Assembly (NCBI GenBank): GCA_016931855.1
Contig: JAFGDZ010000027.1
Coordinates: forward strand, 1 to 49,516
DNA from: Bacteroidales bacterium
Lineage (GTDB): Bacteria > Bacteroidota > Bacteroidia > Bacteroidales > Tenuifilaceae
Direction: 5' to 3'
Length of the DNA stretch: 49,516 nucleotides
The position numbers were made by a program, and so were the translations under genes. The notes beneath the pieces were generated by a model. The model saw nothing but the letters and a program-made list of their open reading frames with translations. It made no database searches and had not been told where the DNA came from. This document shows, in pieces, positions 28,001 to 34,566 of this stretch (position 1 is its first letter; every line of letters starts with the position of its first letter).

Positions 28001-28258
28001 GTTGCTAAGCAGGCCAATATGGTTGAGGTTTACATAGCCGACACGGGTGTTGGCATGAGCCCCGATGTGGCTAATTCCCTGCTAAGCGGGTTGGGAAACA
28101 TCTCAACCCTTGGCACCAATAACGAGAAAGGGGCGGGATTAGGCCTAATGCTAACCCAGCGGTTTGTTGAGCGTAATGGTGGCTCTCTTCGTATAGATAC
28201 GGAAAAAGGCAAGGGAAGTACATTTGCCTTCACCTTGCCCCAATCTAAAAAAACTTAA
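25028..28258 (+). CDS. MASE1 / multi-PAS sensor histidine kinase
   Basis: 1076 aa. N-terminal ~290 residues: eight or more membrane helices of MASE1 type (PSGVMLGVLLSRGWQGVWGG). Then a coiled coil (~293-335) and four PAS blocks (~345-465, 470-590, 600-715, 725-840), three of them ending in the PAC-like DIT motif. The DHp helix carries SIIAHDLRSPIG with the phospho-accepting His, followed by the ATP domain with N box LITNAIKF, ADTGVGM and GAGLGLML. It ends without a receiver. The ligand is unknown. It is divergent from the single-domain regulator at 24386-24817. A weak hairpin (28263-28279) lies between it and the convergent FMN-binding gene. Confidence 0.93.
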   Translation: MELAAPIRYKRLEDNAFMALVYFLLALLSLYVYKPNLLGLQVWIPSGVMLGVLLSRGWQGVWGGIIGAIAAAAVILFWYQNPELVLCRLVVEMLIVLLCAYSIKRFLPNSIIESSLKGLVITLIPILFVPLAGAFILASIHMAIVPVADVSFLERVQYLWLSILVGLVTLSPILISVTNRRVLQRRNFNPLDVTLVLSVSVFSSLSIIALDAFTPYTIFLSVFSLAVFLFLAFRNRPLVMPLYIGIYALSLLVPMAGVSVALPLSVQVTFLYFLSMLTFISLVISVVLREKRDAIEALSLANERIETEVQRQTAELKMLNNSLLAQIERKGIVEFELTESKSLLDQALLVGQIASWEFVPLQNQLKWSSEGYRLFGLQLDTPAPSFHEYMEMIHPDDREKFMAVYNDAVSTPTHFSTDIKHVLLSGETKYFRIKGESYVNGKGETRIVGLTQDITKQKLAEIEILEKEKKYRALFDLNIDSVLVINPLTGVIKDANQAFLHLYGYTMDEIVGQHYSIISAEPSATSVSISTAVQKGSYRIPYRIHQKSSGEQFFIEANLMYLTIDDEPSIIAISHDITPRRNAELQLAERELKYRLFFESDLVGMAEVSKQRQWISVNSKLLDILGYSQSDLIGHFVEEVTFPDDRSRDTVMFNMLLTHQSEGYNVEKRYIRPDGQVVYCKVSVKAVKNSKGLISHMVALIEDITIRKKIEDELFVSRQELKRAQELAGLGTISVDFSTYTLAMSEEAEALMHWRGGYSSRWDNLMSRVLPSARQQLSEVMENLRLGSTESYRLEMPFLLDNGDVIYFLTNLIKLKGAKDGDAGRVLITIADITRIKQAEITLQEANTMKDQLFSIIAHDLRSPIGAISSLMGIYADPDSGLTTEAKADIVSSIKTTAEETYALLENLLEWARSQREVFFMPIVGNVNTTINDSLALLSGIASSKGVSLNFMSNGLSVEAFYDSEMLKTILRNLITNAIKFTPSGGVVSVSVAKQANMVEVYIADTGVGMSPDVANSLLSGLGNISTLGTNNEKGAGLGLMLTQRFVERNGGSLRIDTEKGKGSTFAFTLPQSKKT

Positions 28259-28278
28259 CCCCAAAATCATTACGATTT

Positions 28279-28758
28279 TTATAGCTTTTTCAGTTTTTTC
28301 CCAATCTCGTTTAGCTTGGCTACTAGGCCTGTTGATGATATTGTGGCTCCCGAAATAGCTTCAACATCTACTCCCAGAGTTAAGGATTCGGCCCCTTTCC
28401 CCCTAAAGCGTTTAAGCCAAGCGGTGTTGCAAACCTCGGTGCCATAGGTAGAGGTGTACTCTGTTACCTTTAGCTCTATTATTTTCCCATTGGTAGAGAA
28501 AAGAGCCGAGATGGTAAATTGATGCCCACGCCCGTTTGCTTTCCCTATGTATCCATACCCTTTTGTGCTACCGCCCTTAATTTGGTACAGCTCGCCTTGT
28601 AAGGGTGTGCCATTATTGTTGGGGATTTGCACAAGCTCGGCGTTGCTCCCAAAGTGCTTTTCGGTCATCTTAAAGAGGGACTTTTGTGAGGCCGTTTCTG
28701 GTTTTACCATCAATACATTAAGCCATAGCCCAATAAAGAGGAGTAGTGTGTTTGCCAT
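28279..28758 (-). CDS. Small secreted FMN-binding domain protein
   Basis: 159 aa. A hydrophobic N-terminal signal (~1-19) is followed by an FMN-binding domain of the RnfG/NqrC kind. The flavin attachment motif is EAISGAT at residues 133-139 (28342-28362), where Thr139 would carry covalent FMN added by ApbE; the usual first residue is Asp, here Glu. It lacks the larger membrane and Rnf/Nqr partners. It lies 20 bases behind a porin-like gene on the same strand, so both are probably one transcript. An extracytoplasmic redox role is likely but the partner is unknown. No ApbE gene is in the window. Confidence 0.82.
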   Translation of the reverse strand: MANTLLLFIGLWLNVLMVKPETASQKSLFKMTEKHFGSNAELVQIPNNNGTPLQGELYQIKGGSTKGYGYIGKANGRGHQFTISALFSTNGKIIELKVTEYTSTYGTEVCNTAWLKRFRGKGAESLTLGVDVEAISGATISSTGLVAKLNEIGKKLKKL

Positions 28759-28778
28759 TGCTATTTCGTTTTGCGTTA

Positions 28779-29936
28779 TTAGAACATGAAACCTACCCCA
28801 ATGTTCAGTATTTTGGAATATTCGGAATCGGCCTCAGTTTTACGGAACTCTAAATCGGTTTTAAACACAGCTTGCTTGCTAAGGTGCATTGAGAATCCGG
28901 CAAATAGTGCGGTAAGGTTGTAGCTATCCTTTGCGGTAAGGTTACCTGCTGTGCTAAAGTGAGTGTTAATGCGCTCAACGCGGGCAAATGGCGATAGCGA
29001 AATATCGTGCCCAGCCGCTTTAAAGTCCAGCACCCTATAGCCAGCCTCAACGTACCAGCCAAGCATGGCGCTGCCAAGGTCTGTGCTTGCAAACTGGTTG
29101 TACTGCTCTGTGTTGCCTATATTTGCATAAGCAACAAGGGCTCTACTCTGGAAGCGTTTGTACTTAAACTGATAATCGGCGCCAACCATTGCAATGTTAA
29201 CCACGCTAGAGTCTGCTTTTGCTTCGGCAGCAGCATCGTCCTTGCTAATCTTGTTAAACAGGGTTGACTGCGAATTGCCAAAGTAACCGGAAAGGCCAAT
29301 TTTAAGCGAAGGAGTGGTTAGGTGCTCAACCCTCATGGAGATGTTGGGTGATGAGATGTAGGACTCAGCGCCTTTTTGACGCCCCTTTCTAAACCCGCCC
29401 GAACCAGAGAACTTACCGCTGCCATCGTAACCGTTAAAGCCATTCACAAGGTACAGCTGGTATTTTAATCCTATGCTCTGAAGGTTTCCCGTTACGCCAA
29501 ATCCAATTTCGCGCCAAGTGGTGGGAATAATGGTGTTGTCAACCAATGGGCGTTCAACTCCAAAAAACGTGGGGGGCTCGTGGTACTCGTTAATTATGCC
29601 AAAGGGAACTAGCATTAAACCGGCACGTAGCTCAAGGCTTGGAAGAACCTTGTAGCCAAGGTATGCTTGCTCAACGTAAACTTCCGATACGTGCTCCATT
29701 TCTAGTTCAGTAACAAGGTTGAGCTTATCGCTAAATTTGTAGCTAAAAAGTAGTACAACCCTATGAACATCCAGCTTTCCATTACTCCTGGTGTCGCTAG
29801 AAATTGGCTGATTATAATCAACATGTCCGTAACCTCCAATTGTTAAGCGAGAGCTTGTTTCAACACTTGTGCTATCCTGCGCACTGATTCCCAAAGCAGA
29901 GAACCCAATCATCATCACAAAAAACAGACGCCTCAT
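28779..29936 (-). CDS. Porin-like outer-membrane beta-barrel protein
   Basis: 385 aa. Signal peptide MRRLFFVMMIGFSALGISAQ, then alternating amphipathic beta strands to the C-terminal Phe (GVGFMF), as in phosphate-selective-porin-like barrels of Bacteroidota (VVLLFSYKFSDKLNLVTELEMEH; GLMLVPFG; PTTWREIGFGV). It probably forms a passive channel; the substrate is unknown. First gene of a two-gene operon with the FMN-binding protein. It has a consensus promoter that stands back to back with that of mntP. Confidence 0.85.
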   Translation of the reverse strand: MRRLFFVMMIGFSALGISAQDSTSVETSSRLTIGGYGHVDYNQPISSDTRSNGKLDVHRVVLLFSYKFSDKLNLVTELEMEHVSEVYVEQAYLGYKVLPSLELRAGLMLVPFGIINEYHEPPTFFGVERPLVDNTIIPTTWREIGFGVTGNLQSIGLKYQLYLVNGFNGYDGSGKFSGSGGFRKGRQKGAESYISSPNISMRVEHLTTPSLKIGLSGYFGNSQSTLFNKISKDDAAAEAKADSSVVNIAMVGADYQFKYKRFQSRALVAYANIGNTEQYNQFASTDLGSAMLGWYVEAGYRVLDFKAAGHDISLSPFARVERINTHFSTAGNLTAKDSYNLTALFAGFSMHLSKQAVFKTDLEFRKTEADSEYSKILNIGVGFMF

Positions 29937-29965
29937 ATTAATTTAGATTAATTTAAAATACGTCG

Positions 29966-29996
29966 CAAAAGTATGCTGTATGTTTATTGGCATCAA
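29966..29996 (-). promoter_or_regulatory. Promoter of the porin/FMN-binding operon
   Basis: Minus strand: TTG (29994-29996), 20-base spacer, TACTTTTG (29966-29973), full consensus. Its -33 element is ten bases from the -33 element of the mntP promoter on the other strand. Confidence 0.68.
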
Positions 29997-30006
29997 TCCC
30001 TAAAAG

Positions 30007-30034
30007 TTGGTATTTAAATGAATTAATATCTTTG
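30007..30034 (+). promoter_or_regulatory. Promoter of mntP
   Basis: TTG (30007-30009), 17-base spacer, TATCTTTG (30027-30034), full consensus. Transcription would start near 30041, leaving about 13 bases to the ATG. That is too short to hold a yybP-ykoY manganese riboswitch. Confidence 0.68.
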
Positions 30035-30053
30035 TGCCGCAATACAACTACTT

Positions 30054-30614
30054 ATGGATGTTATAACACTCACGCTACTAGCCATTGGGCTTTCTTTTGA
30101 TTCTTTTGCCGTTTCCGTATCGAGTGGGCTGCTAAAAAAGGAGATTCTGTTTTGGCAGGCCGTTCGTATAGCCATTGTGCTTGCCGCATTTCAGGCTGTA
30201 ATGCCCATAATTGGCTGGTTGGGCGGATTAACCATACGGGAGTTAATAGCACCTATAGACCATTGGATTGCACTTGGCTTGCTCTCTATTTTAGGCGTTA
30301 AGATGATTGTTGAGAGCCGTAAAGATGAGGAGGAGAAGAATTTGGATCCGTTACAACCCAAGGTAATGGTGGGCATGGCCATTGCAACAAGTATTGATGC
30401 GCTGGTTGTGGGGGTAAGCTTTGCTCTGGTTGAGGTTAATATGATATTAGCATTCTTCTTAATTGGCTCGGTAACCTTTGTTGCATCAATGCTGGGAATC
30501 CTGTTTGGGAAAAAAACGGGTGCTCACTTTGGTAAGCGTATGGAGGTTGTGGGCGGATTAATACTTATAGCCATTGGAGTTAGAATAGCCGTTGAGCACT
30601 GCTGTGCTATGTAA
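30054..30614 (+). CDS. mntP: Manganese efflux pump MntP
   Basis: 186 aa with six hydrophobic segments in two repeats. The membrane-embedded acidic motifs SFDSFAVSVSSG (first repeat) and SIDALVVGVSFA (second) are the hallmarks of the MntP/DUF204 family, which exports Mn(II). It is divergent from the porin/FMN operon, with promoters back to back. A hairpin terminator follows. The name is by family; specificity is inferred. Confidence 0.92.
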   Translation: MDVITLTLLAIGLSFDSFAVSVSSGLLKKEILFWQAVRIAIVLAAFQAVMPIIGWLGGLTIRELIAPIDHWIALGLLSILGVKMIVESRKDEEEKNLDPLQPKVMVGMAIATSIDALVVGVSFALVEVNMILAFFLIGSVTFVASMLGILFGKKTGAHFGKRMEVVGGLILIAIGVRIAVEHCCAM

Positions 30615-30635
30615 AACGTACTGGTGTAAAATATA

Positions 30636-30658
30636 AAAGGCCTCTATACGAGGCCTTT
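30636..30658. terminator. Hairpin between mntP and the convergent small membrane gene
   Basis: Perfect 9-bp stem AAAGGCCTC (30636-30644) with GAGGCCTTT (30650-30658) and a 5-base loop. T-rich flanks on both strands are short, so it is a modest bidirectional terminator. Confidence 0.65.
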
Positions 30659-30662
30659 GCTG

Positions 30663-31157
30663 TTAAAAGTTCCATTCGTTACTAATGCGGTACATCTTGC
30701 ATTTTAACAAATCCCTGTCCTTTGTGTCGGTATCGTGAAGCGTTTTTAACCTGCGTTTAAACGTGCCCACTTTGTAAAGAATAAATGCTGAGGTAAGCAG
30801 CGCTAGCACCACTATGGGAAGCCATTCAACAGGCTCCTTATTCATAATGTTTTGCCATAGTCCAATAAAAAGGAAAAGGCTAACATACGCAAAGCTGAAA
30901 AGTATCTCGGTAACAACTACCTTTTTATTTCTGGCGGCCTGTAGTGTTTCATCTTCATAGGCTCTTACCCGTTGCTGTATGCTTTTTATAATCAGCTGCT
31001 TTTCCTCTTTCAGCTTAGCGCTGTCGTAATTCCTTTCGTACAGGATTCTACCCGCCATTAGTTTTTTATCAAAATCAACAGATTCGTCGTGTTTTAGTAT
31101 AAAGAATAGCGTTTCCGAATCCTCTGCCCCTAGTTGCTCTTTTAAATCTTTTACCAT
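30663..31157 (-). CDS. Hypothetical membrane protein with two helices
   Basis: 164 aa. The N-terminal half is soluble, charged and mostly helical (residues 1-78). Two hydrophobic segments follow at about 82-102 and 114-131, then a short basic tail. I do not recognise the family. The topology suggests both ends are cytoplasmic. It has its own weak promoter and is convergent with mntP, only about 50 bases apart. Confidence 0.7.
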   Translation of the reverse strand: MVKDLKEQLGAEDSETLFFILKHDESVDFDKKLMAGRILYERNYDSAKLKEEKQLIIKSIQQRVRAYEDETLQAARNKKVVVTEILFSFAYVSLFLFIGLWQNIMNKEPVEWLPIVVLALLTSAFILYKVGTFKRRLKTLHDTDTKDRDLLKCKMYRISNEWNF

Positions 31158-31184
31158 AGCAAAATTCTTATAAATGATATTCCT

Positions 31185-31213
31185 TAAAGGTATTATATTA
31201 TCCTAATAAACAA
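31185..31213 (-). promoter_or_regulatory. Likely promoter of the two-helix membrane protein gene
   Basis: Minus strand: TTG (31211-31213), 18-base spacer, TACCTTTA (31185-31192), one mismatch to consensus. The gene starts 28 bases downstream. Confidence 0.4.
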
Positions 31214-31237
31214 TATGATTTACAGCATAATCATATT
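31212..31237. repeat. Inverted repeat at the -33 region
   Basis: AATATGATT (31212-31220) and AATCATATT (31229-31237) form a perfect 9-bp inverted repeat with an 8-base centre. It overlaps the -33 element of the leftward promoter, so it could be a regulator site. No protein can be named. Confidence 0.5.
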
Positions 31238-31321
31238 AAAAAGCTATTGGTTTTAGTTTGGTATGAATTCCCTTTTGGTTAGCACTTTTTTTTGTTGATA
31301 TAAAGATTTGTAGGAAAAAAT

Positions 31322-31352
31322 TTGGTAGTCACTAATTAGTGACATACTTTTG
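31322..31352 (+). promoter_or_regulatory. Promoter of the TetR-led cluster
   Basis: TTG (31322-31324), 20-base spacer, TACTTTTG (31345-31352), full consensus. The spacer is almost filled by a perfect 16-bp palindrome. Transcription would start near 31359. Confidence 0.7.
31328..31343. promoter_or_regulatory. Palindromic operator, probably for the TetR regulator
   Basis: GTCACTAATTAGTGAC is a perfect 16-bp palindrome lying exactly between the -33 and -7 elements, 37 bases ahead of the tetR ATG. The position is ideal for autorepression by blocking polymerase. Confidence 0.7.
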
Positions 31353-31367
31353 TCACCAGATGGTAAC
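31352..31367. promoter_or_regulatory. Second, imperfect operator half-site pair
   Basis: GTCACCAGATGGTAAC is a near palindrome (one mismatched pair outside the centre) sharing the GTCAC half-site with the first operator. Its centre lies 24 bp downstream of the first centre, over the predicted transcription start. Confidence 0.5.
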
Positions 31368-31379
31368 AAATTTTAAGCT

Positions 31380-32003
31380 ATGGCTCCACAACGAGATAAA
31401 GAGCAAACAATGCAGCGGCTAATTGATGCCGTGGGAACAATAATTGGTAGGGAAGGATTTAGGAATATTGGTGTAAACACAGTAGCCAAAGAGGCTGATG
31501 TTGACAAGGTTCTTATTTACCGATACTTTGGAGGGTTAGACGGACTGCTAAAAGCGTATGCCTACCAAAAGGACTTTTGGCTAAATATTGATAAGCTTTT
31601 TGGCGATATAGAACCTGAACGCCTTAACGATATGTGCTACCTAAAGGAGATCACCAAGCAAATTTTGCACGGACAGCTAACGGAGATGCGCGCCAATAAG
31701 GAGCTACAGGAAATACTAATTTGGGAACTAGTGGAGAGGAATAACCTTACTGCCCAACTTGCAGCCGATAGGGAGGAAAAGGGCACGGGGTTAACCCGTT
31801 TGCTTTCAGGTAAATTAGGGATTGCGCAGGAGGTGGAACCGCTAATTGCCATTGTAATTGCAGGGGTAACCTACCTAGCCCTTCGCTCACGTTCCGATAG
31901 CCATTTTAATGGGGTTAACATATCGTCGGCCGACGGATGGGGCAGGATAGAGGAGGGTTTGAATAAGATTGTGGATTTGTACTTTGAGAGCTTAGCTAAG
32001 TAA
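31380..32003 (+). CDS. TetR-family transcriptional regulator
   Basis: 207 aa. N-terminal helix-turn-helix (~10-55) with the typical TetR pattern NIGVNTVAKEADVDKVLIYRYFGGLDGLLKAY, followed by a helical ligand domain of unknown specificity. It leads a rightward cluster: an iron-sulfur flavoprotein starts 77 bases behind it, then a DUF2271 lipoprotein and a small barrel protein. A perfect palindrome inside its promoter suggests that it represses itself and, by read-through, the genes behind. Confidence 0.92.
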   Translation: MAPQRDKEQTMQRLIDAVGTIIGREGFRNIGVNTVAKEADVDKVLIYRYFGGLDGLLKAYAYQKDFWLNIDKLFGDIEPERLNDMCYLKEITKQILHGQLTEMRANKELQEILIWELVERNNLTAQLAADREEKGTGLTRLLSGKLGIAQEVEPLIAIVIAGVTYLALRSRSDSHFNGVNISSADGWGRIEEGLNKIVDLYFESLAK

Positions 32004-32080
32004 TTATACGCTTTTCTGTTTTAACGGTTTACCTGCCTAATTATGGCGGGACAGGAACTCTACATCCTAATTTGAAGCAA

Positions 32081-32647
32081 ATGAACACAGTAATTATTAA
32101 TGGTAGTCCACGTAAGCATGGTACAGTTCACACCATACTTAAAATGGTAGGCATTGCGCTAAGAGGTAAGGGTAGCGTAACGGAAATAAACGTTTACGAT
32201 GAGCACATAGAGGCCTGTATAGGCTGTATGGCCTGCCGCAAGTTGGGAGTATGCACTCTTTACTCCGATTCCATGCCTGGTATAATTGAGGCCATTCGTA
32301 GTGCCGATACAATAGTAATAGGCACTCCAACGCATTGGGCAGGAATGAGTTCAAAGCTCAAAGCCATGTTTGAGCGCATGGTTCCTGTAGTTATGGATAG
32401 TTCCATGCCACCTAAACCCCTTTTGAAGGGCAAAAAGGCTTTACTTGTTACTGCGTGCTCCGTTTCTTGGCCATTGAACTGGATACTGGGCGAGAGTACC
32501 GGAACGCTAAAGGGGATAAAGAGGATACTATCGTACGGAGGTGTTAAGGTTGCTGGAACAGCAACAATAGCAGGGACTAAAACGCGTGTGCTGGATCACC
32601 ATGAGATCACTGGCATAGCACAGAAACTGTTGCGAAAAGTAAAGTAG
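32081..32647 (+). CDS. Iron-sulfur flavoprotein / NADPH-dependent FMN reductase family
   Basis: 189 aa from ATG 32081; an in-frame TTG three codons earlier is less likely. Flavodoxin-like fold: N-terminal FMN phosphate loop IINGSPRKHGT, then GTPTHWAGMSSKLKAMFER. Between them is a compact cysteine motif C46-x2-C49-x2-C52-x5-C58, which matches the C-x2-C-x2-C-x4-7-C of iron-sulfur flavoproteins (Isf) and would hold a 4Fe-4S cluster. It likely shuttles electrons between a cytoplasmic donor and an unknown acceptor. It lies in the TetR-led cluster, 22 bases ahead of the DUF2271 gene. Confidence 0.87.
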   Translation: MNTVIINGSPRKHGTVHTILKMVGIALRGKGSVTEINVYDEHIEACIGCMACRKLGVCTLYSDSMPGIIEAIRSADTIVIGTPTHWAGMSSKLKAMFERMVPVVMDSSMPPKPLLKGKKALLVTACSVSWPLNWILGESTGTLKGIKRILSYGGVKVAGTATIAGTKTRVLDHHEITGIAQKLLRKVK

Positions 32648-32669
32648 TAACTTAATTAATATCAGTAAA

Positions 32670-33410
32670 ATGAAAGCAGTTAGATTTTTCACCCAGTTAG
32701 GTATTGGTGCAATAGTTATTATGGGGTTTAACCTTTGCTCGTGCAAAAAGTATAGCTACGATTATCAGCCAGGTAACCTAGAGGTAAAGGTTACCCAGGG
32801 TGAGCACTGGAAGCATGATTTTCCTCTTTTTCTGGGGATAAAAATTAAGAACACACCGCAAATGGCCATTTGGGTGGAAGATTTGGATGGAAACTACGTA
32901 GCAACTGTTTTTGCCACAAAAAAAATAGCAACAGAGGGCTGGATGGCAAACGGTGGAAATAGGCGTAAAGAGGCTTTACCCCACTGGTGCCATAAGCGCG
33001 GGGTGCAGTACCCCGATGGTTTGTATCTCCCAACAAAAGATCAGCCTCTTGTTGATGCTATTACTGGGGCTACCCCCGATAAGTCGTTCCAGATTAAAAC
33101 CACTCCCAAGGGAAACTTACGTCAATTTGTGCTAAAGTTTGAGGTAAACCACTCCACCGATTTTAACTCCGCATACCCAAAGGGGGCTTCCGTGGGCGAT
33201 AGCAACTACTCTGGTGGCGAAATGGGCGGAGGACAACCTGCCTTAGTGTATGCTGCTTTAGTTGATTTGGATAGCATGACAAAGGAGTATAAGCTTACCC
33301 TTGTGGGGCACAGTAGTCCCGATGGTTCGTCGGGAGAGTTGTATCCCGATTTGAGCGACCTTACCACTGCGCTATCCATTGTGAAAGATGTTGCTGTTGT
33401 TATTCATTAA
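32670..33410 (+). CDS. DUF2271 lipoprotein with flavinylation-like motif
   Basis: 246 aa. Lipoprotein signal with lipobox LCS|C at Cys25, so periplasmic and membrane-anchored. The rest resembles DUF2271 proteins (ValGluAsp...GNYVATVFATKK; HWCHKRG; LKFEVNHSTDFN). Residues 129-135 read DAITGAT (33054-33074), which matches the Dxx[ST]GAT sequence that ApbE uses to attach FMN to a Thr. Whether DUF2271 is flavinylated is not known to me; the motif could be chance. His/Trp/Cys residues are numerous near 105-110. It follows the Isf-like gene by 22 bases. Confidence 0.78.
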   Translation: MKAVRFFTQLGIGAIVIMGFNLCSCKKYSYDYQPGNLEVKVTQGEHWKHDFPLFLGIKIKNTPQMAIWVEDLDGNYVATVFATKKIATEGWMANGGNRRKEALPHWCHKRGVQYPDGLYLPTKDQPLVDAITGATPDKSFQIKTTPKGNLRQFVLKFEVNHSTDFNSAYPKGASVGDSNYSGGEMGGGQPALVYAALVDLDSMTKEYKLTLVGHSSPDGSSGELYPDLSDLTTALSIVKDVAVVIH

Positions 33411-33423
33411 AATGAAATGCGCT

Positions 33424-33927
33424 ATGCGTAAATTTGTATTATTACTGGTTGGTGTTTTATTTGCAACCGTTGCATTCCCTCAACTGGAGAGTAAAACAGG
33501 TGCTTCTATTGGCGTGGGAGTGCAAGGTGTAGAGTTAGGTATAAGTAGGGTTGTAAAACCTAGGTTTATTGTGGCTCTTTCGGGTGGTATTGGCTATAAT
33601 TTCTCCGAGTTTACACTGTGGGCATCGGGCATTTATGAGAGGCCAATAAACCAACAAAGCATGCTGTTTGCTGGAGCAAAAGTGGGCTTACGAAGGGTTA
33701 GTAACGACCAGTTTACGGTAACATTGGGACTGGCTCAGCCGTGTATTGGATATACCTATGCAATTGGTTCAGCAGCAAAGCACAGGCTAAGCGCTACTGC
33801 GGGTTACATTATTGGTGAAACCGATTACAGACAGCGGGAGTCCAATGCTTTTGGGGAGCTGGAGTATATTGGCACATACAAACCCAAACGATTCGATTTG
33901 AGCCTTTCCTATAGCTACTGGTTTTAG
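33424..33927 (+). CDS. Small outer-membrane beta-barrel protein
   Basis: About 168 aa from ATG 33424 (signal MRKFVLLLVGVLFATVAFPQ); ATG 33412 is an alternative start that only lengthens the signal. The mature part is short alternating beta strands with Gly/aromatic ends (SIGVGVQGVELGISRVV; FSEFTLWASGIYE) and a C-terminal aromatic strand ending in LSYSYWF, typical of outer-membrane barrels of about eight strands. No enzymatic motif. It begins directly behind the DUF2271 stop codon, so the two are probably translated from one mRNA. Confidence 0.72.
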   Translation: MRKFVLLLVGVLFATVAFPQLESKTGASIGVGVQGVELGISRVVKPRFIVALSGGIGYNFSEFTLWASGIYERPINQQSMLFAGAKVGLRRVSNDQFTVTLGLAQPCIGYTYAIGSAAKHRLSATAGYIIGETDYRQRESNAFGELEYIGTYKPKRFDLSLSYSYWF

Positions 33928-34009
33928 CTTGTGCCACCACATTCTTTAACCAATGTAGGTTTGTATTTCAAAAAAAGTGTAGCTTAGTTTTCTAATAAAA
34001 ACAATTGCT

Positions 34010-34483
34010 ATGCGCTATATATGTCCGTTAATAACTGTAGAAAATATTGAGCGCTCCCGTAAGTTTTACCAAGAGGTGATGGAGCAAACCGTTAAGTACG
34101 ATTTTGGTGAGAACGTAACGTTTCATGGTGATTTTGCCATTCACTTAAAATCGCATTACCAAACGCTATTAGGCAACGAGCATCTTATAACCAAAGGTGG
34201 CAATGACTTTGAGCTCTACTTTGAGCAGGACGATATGGATCAATTGTTAATGCGACTAACAGAAAATGGAGTAAGGCTTGTGCATCCGCTACGAGAACAG
34301 CCATGGAAGCAACGGGTGGTTAGGTTTTACGATCCCGATAACAATGTTATTGAGGTTGGGGAATCGCTGGAGCACCTTGCGTTTAGGCTATATGGCGAGG
34401 GAAGGGCTATCCCCGAAATAGCAAGTATCATTGGCCTGCCAGAAGCTTTTGTGGAGGCATCGGTAAAGCAGTTTATACCATAG
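34010..34483 (+). CDS. VOC (glyoxalase/bleomycin-resistance) family protein
   Basis: 157 aa. The first ~120 residues form a VOC fold: ITVENIERSRKFYQEVM at the start, and RFYDPDNNVIEVGE at the end with the terminal metal-ligand Glu region. A helical tail (~125-157) is extra and less usual. Substrate unknown. A promoter-like pair (TTG 33961-33963, 21-base spacer, TAGTTTTC 33985-33992) suggests transcription separate from the TetR cluster. Terminator follows. Confidence 0.85.
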   Translation: MRYICPLITVENIERSRKFYQEVMEQTVKYDFGENVTFHGDFAIHLKSHYQTLLGNEHLITKGGNDFELYFEQDDMDQLLMRLTENGVRLVHPLREQPWKQRVVRFYDPDNNVIEVGESLEHLAFRLYGEGRAIPEIASIIGLPEAFVEASVKQFIP

Positions 34484-34510
34484 ATAATTGCATGGTAAAA
34501 TTATTAGAGA

Positions 34511-34535
34511 AGCACGGGTGAGTCCGTGCTTTTTC
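34511..34535 (+). terminator. Intrinsic terminator of the VOC gene
   Basis: 8-bp stem AAGCACGG (34511-34518) with CCGTGCTT (34525-34532), a 6-base loop and five T ending at 34535. Confidence 0.85.
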
Positions 34536-34566
34536 TATTATCTTTAAATAAAAACTAGCTTAAAGG

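Noticed and set aside
30035-30053. Manganese riboswitch (yybP-ykoY) ahead of mntP
   Set aside because: The consensus promoter leaves only about 13 bases of leader, and no matching structure lies between it and the ATG.
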